From: CAZAQS01 sp964486825
Lineage (GTDB): Bacteria; Chloroflexota; Anaerolineae; Anaerolineales; UBA4823
DNA length: 6,662 nucleotides
Direction: 5' to 3'
Assembly: GCA_964486825.1 (NCBI GenBank)
Contig: CAZAQS010000259.1
Coordinates: 1-6,662 of the forward strand
Every line of letters begins with the position of its first letter. Position 1 is the stretch's first letter. Positions 1 to 6,565 of the stretch are shown here, piece by piece. The translations under genes and the position numbers were made by a program. The notes beneath the pieces were generated by a model. The model was given only the letters and a program-made list of their open reading frames with translations, was not told the DNA's origin and did no database searches.

Positions 1-1
1 A

Positions 2-631
2 GTGCCCGGCTTCCCCGGGACATCGACCTCGGCCGGCCGGGCGATCGCTTCCGGCGCGACTCCATTCTCTATCCCGCAAGCCATACAAACCGACGCAGCC
101 ATCAATCCGGGCAATTCTGGAGGCCCTTTGATCAACCTGAGGGGCGAGATCATTGGCGTTAACGCGCAGATTGCGACTGCCGGAACGCCCGCTAACGTAG
201 GCGTAGGATTTGCCATACCTTCTAATGTTGTGCGCAGAATTGCGCCAGCTTTGATCGAAACAGGGGCTTATCACTGGCCCTGGCTTGGCGTGGAGGGGGG
301 TGAGGTAAACCTGGCAATCCAACAGGCTAACAATCTACCCACGCAGACGGGAGTCTATATCAGCAGAGTGACTTCTGCTAGTCCAGCCGAGAGAGCCGGT
401 CTGCGCGGGACAACAGGGACGACCAGTGTAAATGGTGTAAGCGGCATTCCCACTGGTGGAGATGTGATTATAGAGGCTAATGATATGCCGATCCTCACCA
501 TGACCGACTTGCTGGTCGCAATCACATCCATTGGTCCGGGTGATATTCTGGATATGACCATCATTCGGGATGGGCAGGAGATACAGCTCCAGGCGGAGTT
601 GGAAGCACGTCCCGTACCAGGTAGTTCTTAG
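2..631 (+). CDS. HtrA/DegP-family serine protease, 3' fragment (5' end beyond window)
   Basis: This is the C-terminal 209 residues of a trypsin-like (S1C) protease that degrades or holds misfolded proteins outside the cytoplasm. The first codon in the window (GTG, read here as internal Val) is not a real start, because the sequence begins inside the protease domain. The catalytic serine motif GNSGGP lies at fragment residues 37-42 (Ser39), preceded by the family-typical IQTDAAINP. The catalytic His and Asp must lie left of the window. A PDZ domain follows at about residues 93-200. It begins at WLGVEGG, and between AGLRG and GGDVIIEAND it carries about 16 extra residues rich in Gly, Thr and Ser. 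The protein ends shortly after the PDZ, so this is a one-PDZ HtrA. The gene converges on ftsH and shares the hairpin between the two stops. The family call is secure; which paralogue it is (degP, degQ, degS type) cannot be told. Confidence 0.95.
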   Translation: MPGFPGTSTSAGRAIASGATPFSIPQAIQTDAAINPGNSGGPLINLRGEIIGVNAQIATAGTPANVGVGFAIPSNVVRRIAPALIETGAYHWPWLGVEGGEVNLAIQQANNLPTQTGVYISRVTSASPAERAGLRGTTGTTSVNGVSGIPTGGDVIIEANDMPILTMTDLLVAITSIGPGDILDMTIIRDGQEIQLQAELEARPVPGSS

Positions 632-659
632 TTCGTAGGGGAGTGATCCAATTAAAATA

Positions 660-692
660 CGGTCCCCTGGTTGCCTGTCAACCAGGGGACCG
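660..692. terminator. Bidirectional hairpin terminator between htrA-like gene and ftsH
   Basis: A perfect 13-bp inverted repeat (660-672 with 680-692, arms CGGTCCCCTGGTT and AACCAGGGGACCG) encloses a 7-nt loop. It lies 28 nt after the htrA-like stop and 15 nt after the ftsH stop. Read on the minus strand it is followed by T-rich TATTTTAATT, so it is a good intrinsic terminator for ftsH. Read on the plus strand it is followed by TTGATAAAAC, a poor U-tract, so termination of the protease transcript here is less sure. Confidence 0.85.
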
Positions 693-707
693 TTGATAAA
701 ACCCGCT

Positions 708-2633
708 CTAAGCCCTTGCGAGCTCTTCTTCTTTTTCTGGTCGTTCAACCCCTACGATCTTGAGTACATCCTCCCCGTGGATTTCTTCGTGTTCGAGCAA
801 CGCCTCAACCAGCCGGTCCAACCCTTCCCGGTGATCTTCAAGAGTCTTTTTTGCCCGGTCGAAGGCCTCGTGCAGGATGGCTTTGACCTCCTCGTCGATT
901 AGATAGGCTGTCCTCTCGCTGAACTCACGACGCTGTGTCATCTCCTCACCGAGGAAAACTTCTCCGTTTCCGGTGTCCAAGGCAATATGGCCTAATGTGT
1001 TGCTCATCCCCCAATCCATTACCATTTTCCGGACCAGGCGGGTCGATTCTTTTAGATCATTTTCCGCACCGCTGGTGATGCTGTTCATGACCAATTCCTC
1101 GGCTGCTCTGCCTCCCATCATCACTGCCAGGCGATCGAGCATATATTCACGTGGATACAGGTAACGATCCCGCTCTGGTAGTTGCTGGGTAACGCCCATG
1201 GCGCGCCCACGTGGCACGATCGTCACCTTGTGAACCGGGTCGGTGTGCGGCAAAACCGCTGCTACGACAGCATGTCCGGCTTCATGGTAAGCCAAAATTT
1301 TCGCCTCTCGCTCTGTCAGGGTCAGGTTTTCACGTTCAAGTCCCATCAAGACCTTATCCCTTGAGTCGTCGATATCCTGGTTGGAAATTTCGTTTTTGTT
1401 ACGGCGGGCTGCCAGGAGAGCTGCCTCGTTAAGGATATTCTCCAGGTCGGCGCCGCTGAAACCCGGTGTGCCCCTAGCGATCTTATTCAAGTCCACATCC
1501 TCTGCCAGAGGTTTATTGCGGGAATGGATCTGCAAGATCAGTAAGCGGTCTTTCAGTGTCGGGAGGTCTACCGTTACCTGTCGGTCAAACCGGCCGGGTC
1601 TCAACAAGGCTGGGTCGAGGATATCGGGCCGGTTGGTGGCTGCCATAACGATTACATTTTCATTAGGCTCAAATCCATCCAGTTCGGAGAGCAGTTGGTT
1701 CAGGGTTTGCTCACGCTCGTCGTGGCCACCACCCACACCGGCTCCCCTGCGCCTGCCGATAGAATCTAACTCGTCGATAAAGATAATGCTTGGCGAGGAT
1801 TTCTTGGCATCTTTGAAAAGGTTTCTGACGCGGGAGGCGCCTACTCCCACGAACATCTCCATGAAGTCGGAGCCAGTAATACTGAAAAACGGTACACTGG
1901 CTTCCCCTGCCACAGCTCTGGCCAGTAAAGTTTTCCCCGTTCCCGGAGGTCCTACCAGAAGAACACCTTTTGGTATTTTTCCGCCTAAGCGCTTGAATTT
2001 GGAGGGTTCCCTCAAGAACTCAACCACCTCTTCTAACTCTCGTTTTGTGCCTTCGTTACCCGCCACGTCGCTGAACATGGTTGCCTCAGAAGAGCGTTGG
2101 TAAAGCCTGGCACGGCTCTTGCCCATGGCGAAGACGTCTTGCCCCTGGCTCCGAGCGTTGCGCATAAAGTAATAAATCAACCCGATCAGGAGTAAGAATG
2201 GGAGAAAACTGATGAGTAAAGTCCCCCAGGCAAACGTCTCCTGGGGTTGGGTATCAATAACGACATTATGTTCTTGCAGGAGCGCGAATAGCTCATCATC
2301 TCCAAAGGTCGGGAGATATGTCTCGAAGATGGTATAGCTGATTTCTTCGCCGGCTGGGCCCATTATCGTTCCTGGTTCTGACAATTCGCCCGTAATCCGA
2401 TCTGCTTGAACCGTGATCGCCTCTACATTACCCTGAGTGATATGCTGCCTGAAATCAGTATAGGTGATATTAGCCTGAGCACCGGGCCCTGCGCCAAACC
2501 AACGAGCAGCCAGCGGCGCGAGCGCAATCAACAAAACCAGCCACATTACTCCGATCCAACAGCCGCTGCCACCCTGGCGCGAGCCGCCTAAAAGATTCCG
2601 ATTTTCTTTATTATTACCTGGTTCTTGATCCAC
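708..2633 (-). CDS. ftsH: ATP-dependent zinc metalloprotease FtsH
   Basis: This is a membrane-anchored AAA+ protease of 641 residues, the usual FtsH length (the E. coli protein is 644). It extracts and degrades damaged membrane proteins and selected soluble proteins as a hexamer. TM1 lies at about residues 25-47, an extracytoplasmic domain at about 50-133, and TM2 at about 135-157. The AAA domain has Walker A GPPGTGKT (228-235), pore loop FVG (261-263), Walker B IIFIDE (283-288) and the second region of homology with arginine fingers R348 and R351. The protease domain has zinc site HEAGH (450-454) and D526 as likely third zinc ligand. All key residues are present, so the enzyme should be active. 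The start is GTG at 2633, with GGGGAG (2647-2642) 8 nt upstream. The gene is transcribed alone from a strong promoter at 2783-2756 and ends at the shared hairpin. Confidence 0.98.
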   Translation of the reverse strand: MDQEPGNNKENRNLLGGSRQGGSGCWIGVMWLVLLIALAPLAARWFGAGPGAQANITYTDFRQHITQGNVEAITVQADRITGELSEPGTIMGPAGEEISYTIFETYLPTFGDDELFALLQEHNVVIDTQPQETFAWGTLLISFLPFLLLIGLIYYFMRNARSQGQDVFAMGKSRARLYQRSSEATMFSDVAGNEGTKRELEEVVEFLREPSKFKRLGGKIPKGVLLVGPPGTGKTLLARAVAGEASVPFFSITGSDFMEMFVGVGASRVRNLFKDAKKSSPSIIFIDELDSIGRRRGAGVGGGHDEREQTLNQLLSELDGFEPNENVIVMAATNRPDILDPALLRPGRFDRQVTVDLPTLKDRLLILQIHSRNKPLAEDVDLNKIARGTPGFSGADLENILNEAALLAARRNKNEISNQDIDDSRDKVLMGLERENLTLTEREAKILAYHEAGHAVVAAVLPHTDPVHKVTIVPRGRAMGVTQQLPERDRYLYPREYMLDRLAVMMGGRAAEELVMNSITSGAENDLKESTRLVRKMVMDWGMSNTLGHIALDTGNGEVFLGEEMTQRREFSERTAYLIDEEVKAILHEAFDRAKKTLEDHREGLDRLVEALLEHEEIHGEDVLKIVGVERPEKEEELARA

Positions 2634-2677
2634 AATTTTTTCTCCCCGAGATGGATGAATAGATAAGAAGAGGGCGG

Positions 2678-2715
2678 TTAAGCCCGAAAATTCAGCGGCT
2701 GGTTCACGGACTTAA
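2678..2715 (-). promoter_or_regulatory. Candidate stem-loop in the ftsH 5' leader
   Basis: In the ftsH transcript, UUAAGUCCG (2715-2707) can pair with CGGGCUUAA (2686-2678). This gives a 9-bp stem with one G-U pair and a 20-nt loop. Adding a one-base bulge lets a flanking GG/CC pair extend it. The stem lies about 30 nt upstream of the ftsH RBS in a leader of about 115 nt. It matches no riboswitch or thermometer class I recognise. A function in controlling ftsH translation is only a possibility. Confidence 0.3.
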
Positions 2716-2755
2716 ACCCCCGCGATTCTGCGCTCACCAGAATGCGAGCAAATTC

Positions 2756-2783
2756 ATTATAGAACACCGGGATAGAGCGTCAA
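2756..2783 (-). promoter_or_regulatory. ftsH promoter (sigma70-type)
   Basis: On the minus strand, -35 TTGACG (2783-2778) is followed by a 16-bp spacer and a perfect -10 TATAAT (2761-2756). Transcription should begin near 2749, leaving a leader of about 115 nt before the GTG start. The -35 box is directly preceded by the double GGGGTTTTCCCC element, which places a bound regulator in contact with RNA polymerase. Confidence 0.8.
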
Positions 2784-2822
2784 GTGGGGTTTTCCCCAAT
2801 GCCGGTTGGGGTTTTCCCCCAC
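2784..2822. promoter_or_regulatory. Bipartite operator-like element next to the ftsH -35 box
   Basis: Two exact copies of the 13-mer TGGGGTTTTCCCC lie at 2785-2797 and 2807-2819, 22 bp apart start to start, so both face the same side of the helix. Each copy has GGGG and CCCC arms around TTTT. The whole 39 bp also has outer arms GTGGGG/CCCCAC and inner arms CCCCAA/TTGGGG (2794-2799, 2806-2811), so it is nearly symmetric. It ends exactly where the minus-strand -35 hexamer of ftsH begins. It looks like a protein-binding site. Similar two-part elements occur at 5989-6026 and 6591-6627. The binding protein is unknown; the nearby LuxR-type regulator is the obvious candidate. Confidence 0.6.
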
Positions 2823-2922
2823 GCCATCCAATAAGAGCAGTTACCACGGTTATTTTCAGTTACTTCCGACTTATATCATTTGAAATCTCTAGATTTGCAC
2901 GCACAAACCGAGAGGAATCGGG

Positions 2923-2928
2923 TATATT
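2923..2928 (+). promoter_or_regulatory. Weak candidate -10 box for the kinase/regulator operon
   Basis: TATATT lies 55 bp before the kinase ATG. No good -35 stands at 16-18 bp: TTGCAC at 2895-2900 is 22 bp away, too far. The promoter may therefore need an activator or may lie elsewhere in 2823-2975. The 2634-2983 gap has no gene that I can support. Confidence 0.25.
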
Positions 2929-2983
2929 AACATCATAGGTCGATATTATTTACTGGTTTTTGTATATGAGGTAATGTGAAGAG

Positions 2984-5317
2984 ATGTTTCGAAGATTGGT
3001 TTCTGGGCTTCGCGTTCGGCTCTTCTTGCTGGTGTTCCTGGGGGTTATTCCTGCCGTTGGCCTGATCTTGTACCAGGCTGCGCAACAGAGGCAACTGGTA
3101 GCTGAAGATATCCAGGCAGGCGCGCTTCGGCTGGCCCGTCTTGTTGCAGCAGATCACCAGAGGTTGGTGGAGGATTCACGCCAGCTCTTATTGACCCTGT
3201 CTCAGCTTGCCGATGTCAGGGATGAATCTTCGCTTGAATGCAGCCAACTCTTTGCTGACCTTTTGAAAATATACCCTCAATACGCAAATATTGGGGTCGC
3301 GCTGCCCAATGGATGGGTGAAATGCAGCGGCGTACAGGTCTCCCGTATGGTGAACCTGTCCGGCCAAGTCGAGGTCCAAAGGGCTTTGGATGATCTCGAT
3401 TTCGTCGTCGGAAGATACCAGATCGATCCAATTACGGAAAAGCCAACGATCCTGATGGTGTACCCGGTAACAGAGGAGGCTGGGCATCTTGCGGCTGTCG
3501 TGTTTGCAGCCTTAGACCTGGGGTGGCTTAACCAGCTCGTAACCGAATCCCAACTCCCAGAATCTTCTGCTTTATCGATCGTGGATGACGAAGGCGTGAT
3601 TTTAGTACACTCGCCCGGGCCAGCTGGTATGGTAGGGCAGAGGGTGCAGAATTCCCCGCTCGTTCAAGCCATGCTAACCAACCAGGAAGGCACTTCTGAA
3701 CTGGTGGGTCTGGATGGGGTCGAACGACTGTATGGTTTTTCACAGGCCCCTGGTGACTTTGTCTCGCATATCAACGTCGCGATTGGGGTATCCAAGGAAA
3801 GCGCTTTTGCCAGAGCGAACTCGATATTAGTCCGCCATCTGATCGCGCTGGCGCTCGTCCTGGGGCTGACGCTGGCTGCGACCTGGTTTGGAAGTGATCT
3901 ATTCGTGTTGCGGAAGGTGAAAGCCATTTTAAGGGCTACCCGGCGCCTGGCAGACGGAGATTTAAGCGCCCGGACGGGGTTAATCTACGGCGAAGGTGAG
4001 CTCAGCCAGCTGGCCAGGGTTTTCGATCATATGGGTGAGGTCCTGGAACAAAGAGAAAATGAGCGCCTGGCCGTAGAAACAGAGATCAAGCGCCATATCC
4101 GTGACCTGGCTGCCTTAAATACGATCACTGCGGCAGTTAGCTCCTCAATAGAGATTCCCGAGGTATTGGAAAGCCTTAAGCGATTGCTGGCGGAGCACTT
4201 GAACGCTCCTGCAGGTGTAATCTACTTTTATGACAATAGCAAAGAACAACTATGCCTGGAGGCTGCCTGGGGTTTACCATCTGCTATCCTGGCAGGCCTC
4301 AAAGTGTTACCGGTCAACGAGTTTCATTACGGAAAAGTGATCCGTAAGGGTGAAGCCTATTTACAGGCTGATTTCCATTCTGTTGAACCATACGCAAGCT
4401 CAGGCCTTAATGGGGTTCGGCCCAACCTGTTAAGCTACCTGTGTATTCCTTTGGTAGCCAAAGGAGAGATCCAGGGCGTTATCGATATGTTCAGCCATGC
4501 TCCCCACGTCTTTACAGTGGATCAGGTAGAACTTTTTACGACCATGGGAAAAGAGGTGGGTGTGATGATCCAAAACGCCCGTTTATTCGAACAAGTGCTT
4601 ATGGGACGCCAGCGCCTACAAATTCTCTCTCAACAGCTTATTGAAGTGCAGGAAAACGAGCGCCGCCATATCGCCCGAGAGCTACATGACGAGATCGGTC
4701 AGGCTTTAACTGCTCTAAAAGTGAACCTGCAGACCTTGGGGAGGTTGCAAAACCCGGAAGAGCTAGGACCCCATATTCAAGAAAGTATAACCATTGTCGA
4801 TCGGAGCATCCAACAAGTGAGGAACCTATCTTTAGACCTGCGGCCCTCGTTACTAGATGATTTGGGGATCGTCTCAGCCCTGCGCTGGTATATCGACCGG
4901 CAAGCTCAAAGAGCAGGTTTTGAAGCACAGTTTTTGGCTACCCCACCCGAGCTACGCCTGCCGGCAGACCTGGAGACAACCTGCTTCCGAATCGTCCAGG
5001 AGGCGCTCACAAACGTCGTCCGCCATGCCCACGCACAACGCGTACGGATTGAGATAAGAAAACAGCCAGAGGTGCTCTTGCTAACCGTTTTGGATGATGG
5101 AATCGGGTTTGACCTAAGAGAAGTCGGACAGAGGTCGGCCGGTGACACCAGCCTGGGCTTGTTGGGTATGCACGAGCGCGTGCAGCTGGTGGGTGGCAGA
5201 ATTGAAATCAGCTCCCACCCGGAATGGGGAACGGAGATCCAGGTGGAATTTCCTCTAGACGGCCAGATCCAGATCGGGAAGGAAAGGCCCGAGTTGGACA
5301 GGAAGGGCGCCTCATGA
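2984..5317 (+). CDS. Membrane sensor histidine kinase, Cache-HAMP-GAF-HisKA_3-HATPase (NarL/DegS-type)
   Basis: This 777-residue kinase senses a signal outside the membrane and phosphorylates a response regulator. A short basic N-terminus leads to TM1 (about 11-31). A large extracytoplasmic region (about 32-284) resembles a double Cache ligand-binding domain and contains just two cysteines, C86 and C114. TM2 is at about 285-304. A HAMP linker (about 305-360) and a GAF domain (about 378-536) follow. The HisKA_3 dimerisation domain has phospho-acceptor H568 in RELHDEIGQ; D569 and Q573 fit the DxxxQ phosphatase motif. The ATPase domain has N677 in the N-box, DDGIGFD (704-710) and GLLGM (725-729). 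All catalytic motifs are intact. The ATG at 2984 is preceded by GAGG at a long 12-nt spacing and by GAAGAG right against it, so initiation may be modest. The stop overlaps the next ATG, so its partner is almost surely the regulator at 5314. The ligand cannot be told. Confidence 0.96.
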   Translation: MFRRLVSGLRVRLFLLVFLGVIPAVGLILYQAAQQRQLVAEDIQAGALRLARLVAADHQRLVEDSRQLLLTLSQLADVRDESSLECSQLFADLLKIYPQYANIGVALPNGWVKCSGVQVSRMVNLSGQVEVQRALDDLDFVVGRYQIDPITEKPTILMVYPVTEEAGHLAAVVFAALDLGWLNQLVTESQLPESSALSIVDDEGVILVHSPGPAGMVGQRVQNSPLVQAMLTNQEGTSELVGLDGVERLYGFSQAPGDFVSHINVAIGVSKESAFARANSILVRHLIALALVLGLTLAATWFGSDLFVLRKVKAILRATRRLADGDLSARTGLIYGEGELSQLARVFDHMGEVLEQRENERLAVETEIKRHIRDLAALNTITAAVSSSIEIPEVLESLKRLLAEHLNAPAGVIYFYDNSKEQLCLEAAWGLPSAILAGLKVLPVNEFHYGKVIRKGEAYLQADFHSVEPYASSGLNGVRPNLLSYLCIPLVAKGEIQGVIDMFSHAPHVFTVDQVELFTTMGKEVGVMIQNARLFEQVLMGRQRLQILSQQLIEVQENERRHIARELHDEIGQALTALKVNLQTLGRLQNPEELGPHIQESITIVDRSIQQVRNLSLDLRPSLLDDLGIVSALRWYIDRQAQRAGFEAQFLATPPELRLPADLETTCFRIVQEALTNVVRHAHAQRVRIEIRKQPEVLLLTVLDDGIGFDLREVGQRSAGDTSLGLLGMHERVQLVGGRIEISSHPEWGTEIQVEFPLDGQIQIGKERPELDRKGAS

Positions 5318-5979
5318 AAGATATCCGGGTTTTGTTGGCGGATGATCATGCACTCGTCAGGGCAGGCATTCGGGCTCTTCTTGAAAGCCTGGAAGGGATC
5401 CAGGTGATTGCAGAAGCCGATGATGGGCGGGAAGCCCTGCATCTGGTAGAAGTGCACCGGCCCGATTTGGTATTGATGGATATCGCAATGAGTGGCTTAA
5501 ACGGGTTGGAAGCTGCTAAGCGAATCAATCGAGATTATCCCGAAACGCGTGTGATCATACTTTCGATGCATGCTAATGAGGAATACGTGCTCCAATCTTT
5601 ACGCGCCGGCGCGTCAGGATACCTGCTGAAGGATGCCGGTACGGCTGAATTAGAGATTGCCATCAAGGCAGTAGCAAATGGTGAAACTTACTTGAGCCCG
5701 CCTGTCTCAAAACACGTTATATCAGATTATGTACGCAGGATCAGTGGAGGTGAACAGGAAGTAACTTCCACTCTGGACAGGTTGACCTTGCGGCAGCGGG
5801 AGATTTTACAACTGATTGCAGAGGGCCAAACTACCCAGGAGATCGCCCGATTGCTAAATATCGGTGTAAAAACCGTAGAAACCCACCGCATGCAGCTTAT
5901 GGAGCGCCTGGATATCCATGATGTGGCTGGGCTGGTTCGATATGCCATCCGGGTTGGACTGATTTCCTTGGACGAATAA
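5314..5979 (+). CDS. NarL/LuxR-family DNA-binding response regulator
   Basis: This 221-residue transcription regulator is the probable phosphorylation target of the kinase encoded just upstream. The receiver domain (about 1-120) has acidic pocket D10/D11, phospho-acceptor D56, switch residue S84 and K106. A linker (about 125-150) leads to a LuxR-type helix-turn-helix (about 154-218). That domain contains LTLRQREIL, E163 and the recognition-helix signature VKTVETHR (185-192). I chose the ATG at 5314, which overlaps the kinase TGA as ATGA and has AGGAAGG (5300-5306) 7 nt upstream. The frame is open further 5' to an ATG at 5224, but that would add 30 residues absent from this family and lies inside the kinase gene. 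Translational coupling to the kinase is likely. Its binding site is not shown, but the repeated GG-TTTT-CC elements here are candidates. Confidence 0.96.
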   Translation: MKDIRVLLADDHALVRAGIRALLESLEGIQVIAEADDGREALHLVEVHRPDLVLMDIAMSGLNGLEAAKRINRDYPETRVIILSMHANEEYVLQSLRAGASGYLLKDAGTAELEIAIKAVANGETYLSPPVSKHVISDYVRRISGGEQEVTSTLDRLTLRQREILQLIAEGQTTQEIARLLNIGVKTVETHRMQLMERLDIHDVAGLVRYAIRVGLISLDE

Positions 5980-5988
5980 TTAAGGCAA

Positions 5989-6026
5989 TCAGGTGTTTTC
6001 CGGTGCGGAAATCCGGTTTTTCCTGA
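5989..6026. promoter_or_regulatory. Bipartite operator-like element upstream of the lone receiver gene
   Basis: The element starts TCAGGTGTTTTCC and ends CCGGTTTTTCCTGA. The two TTTTCC cores (5996-6001 and 6018-6023) are exactly 22 bp apart, as in the element beside ftsH. Outer arms TCAGG/CCTGA (5989-5993, 6022-6026) form an inverted repeat, extended to AATCAGG/CCTGATT at 5987-6028. The element ends at the base before the -35 hexamer of the next promoter. Binding by a regulator is inferred from this spacing and position. Confidence 0.5.
5997..6021 (+). terminator. Possible terminator after the kinase/regulator operon
   Basis: TTTCCG and CGGAAA (5997-6002, 6006-6011) make a 6-bp stem with a GTG loop. 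Alternatively CCGG (6000-6003) pairs with CCGG (6013-6016), directly followed by TTTTT (6017-6021). Either could weakly terminate the operon transcript, which stops 18 nt upstream. The same bases form the operator-like element, so the hairpin may be a by-product of its symmetry. Confidence 0.35.
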
Positions 6027-6055
6027 TTGATCCGATACTGTGATTGAAATAGAAT
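6027..6055 (+). promoter_or_regulatory. Promoter of the lone receiver gene
   Basis: The -35 hexamer TTGATC (6027-6032) and -10 hexamer TAGAAT (6050-6055) are separated by an ideal 17 bp. Transcription would start near 6062, giving a leader of about 32 nt before the ATG at 6094. The upstream bipartite element abuts the -35 box. The gene can therefore be expressed apart from the kinase operon. Confidence 0.6.
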
Positions 6056-6093
6056 CATTAAACTAGATTCACGACACAGGAATAGGGCGGTAT

Positions 6094-6525
6094 ATGGACT
6101 CAATCCGTACTCTATTGGTAGACGATAGCCAGGAATTTTTACATGCAGCCAGCCAGTTCCTTTCTGGAGATCCTACTATTGAAATCATCGGTAAATACCA
6201 TTCAACAATAGAAGCGTTGGAACAAGTTGGTAACCTGAATCCGGATTTGATCTTGATGGATCTCGCTATGCCGGATATCAATGGGCTGGAAGCAACCCAA
6301 CTTATTAAAGACCGGGTGGATGCCCCACGAGTCATCATCTTGACCATGCACGATAATCCTGAATACAGGCAAGCCAGCCAGGCCGTTCAGGCTGATGGTT
6401 TCGTTGCGAAATCTAATTTTGGTTTAGAGCTGGTACCAATGATCAAAGAGATTTTCAAAGACCATTTGAAGGTTAATGGTCAGCGTACCGCGAAACGAAT
6501 GAACAAAGTCAAGCGGGCACGTTAG
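6094..6525 (+). CDS. Single-domain response regulator (receiver only) with basic tail
   Basis: This 143-residue protein is a receiver domain (about 3-122) with no recognisable output domain. The phosphorylation machinery is complete: D10/D11, phospho-acceptor D56 in LILMDLAMP, T84 and K106. These fall at the same residue numbers as in the upstream LuxR-type regulator, so the two are alignable without gaps up to K106. The last 18 residues (126-143) contain eight Lys/Arg and look flexible and basic. No LuxR-type helix-turn-helix is seen, and the 137 bp after the stop hold no remnant of one that I can recognise, so a recent truncation is not supported. The ATG has AGGG (6084-6087) 6 nt upstream. 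It may act as a phosphate sink, or a protein-binding modulator, in the adjacent kinase pathway; the role is inferred from context. Confidence 0.92.
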   Translation: MDSIRTLLVDDSQEFLHAASQFLSGDPTIEIIGKYHSTIEALEQVGNLNPDLILMDLAMPDINGLEATQLIKDRVDAPRVIILTMHDNPEYRQASQAVQADGFVAKSNFGLELVPMIKEIFKDHLKVNGQRTAKRMNKVKRAR

Positions 6526-6565
6526 CATATAGAAATCTCCCAGAGACAAGGTAATATCACGTACA

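Noticed and set aside
335..748. 137-codon open frame on the minus strand across the terminator
   Set aside because: It runs through the 13-bp terminator hairpin and overlaps both the protease gene and the ftsH end; the translation has no recognisable domain.
1381..2103. 240-codon open frame on the plus strand
   Set aside because: It lies fully inside ftsH on the opposite strand. The ftsH protein has all its motifs there, while this translation shows no domain and no RBS context.
2674..2739. Possible short upstream frame (GTG to TAA, about 20 codons) in the ftsH leader
   Set aside because: It has no RBS and no telling composition, so it is expected by chance.
2895..2928. TTGCAC and TATATT as a full promoter for the kinase gene
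   Set aside because: The spacer would be 22 bp, too long for sigma70-type recognition; only the -10 is kept as a weak candidate.
2634..2983. CRISPR array, insertion sequence ends or tRNA in the largest non-coding gap
   Set aside because: The only repeats are two copies of a 13-mer 22 bp apart. There are no repeat-spacer units, transposase remnants or cloverleaf.
5224..5313. Upstream in-frame ATG that would lengthen the LuxR-type regulator by 30 residues
   Set aside because: The family starts a few residues before the first beta strand (MKDIRVLLADD), and the ATG at 5314 has a good RBS and the ATGA overlap.
4906..5457. 183-codon open frame on the minus strand
   Set aside because: It is antisense to the kinase ATPase domain and the start of the regulator, both clearly real; its translation is low-complexity and shows no motif.
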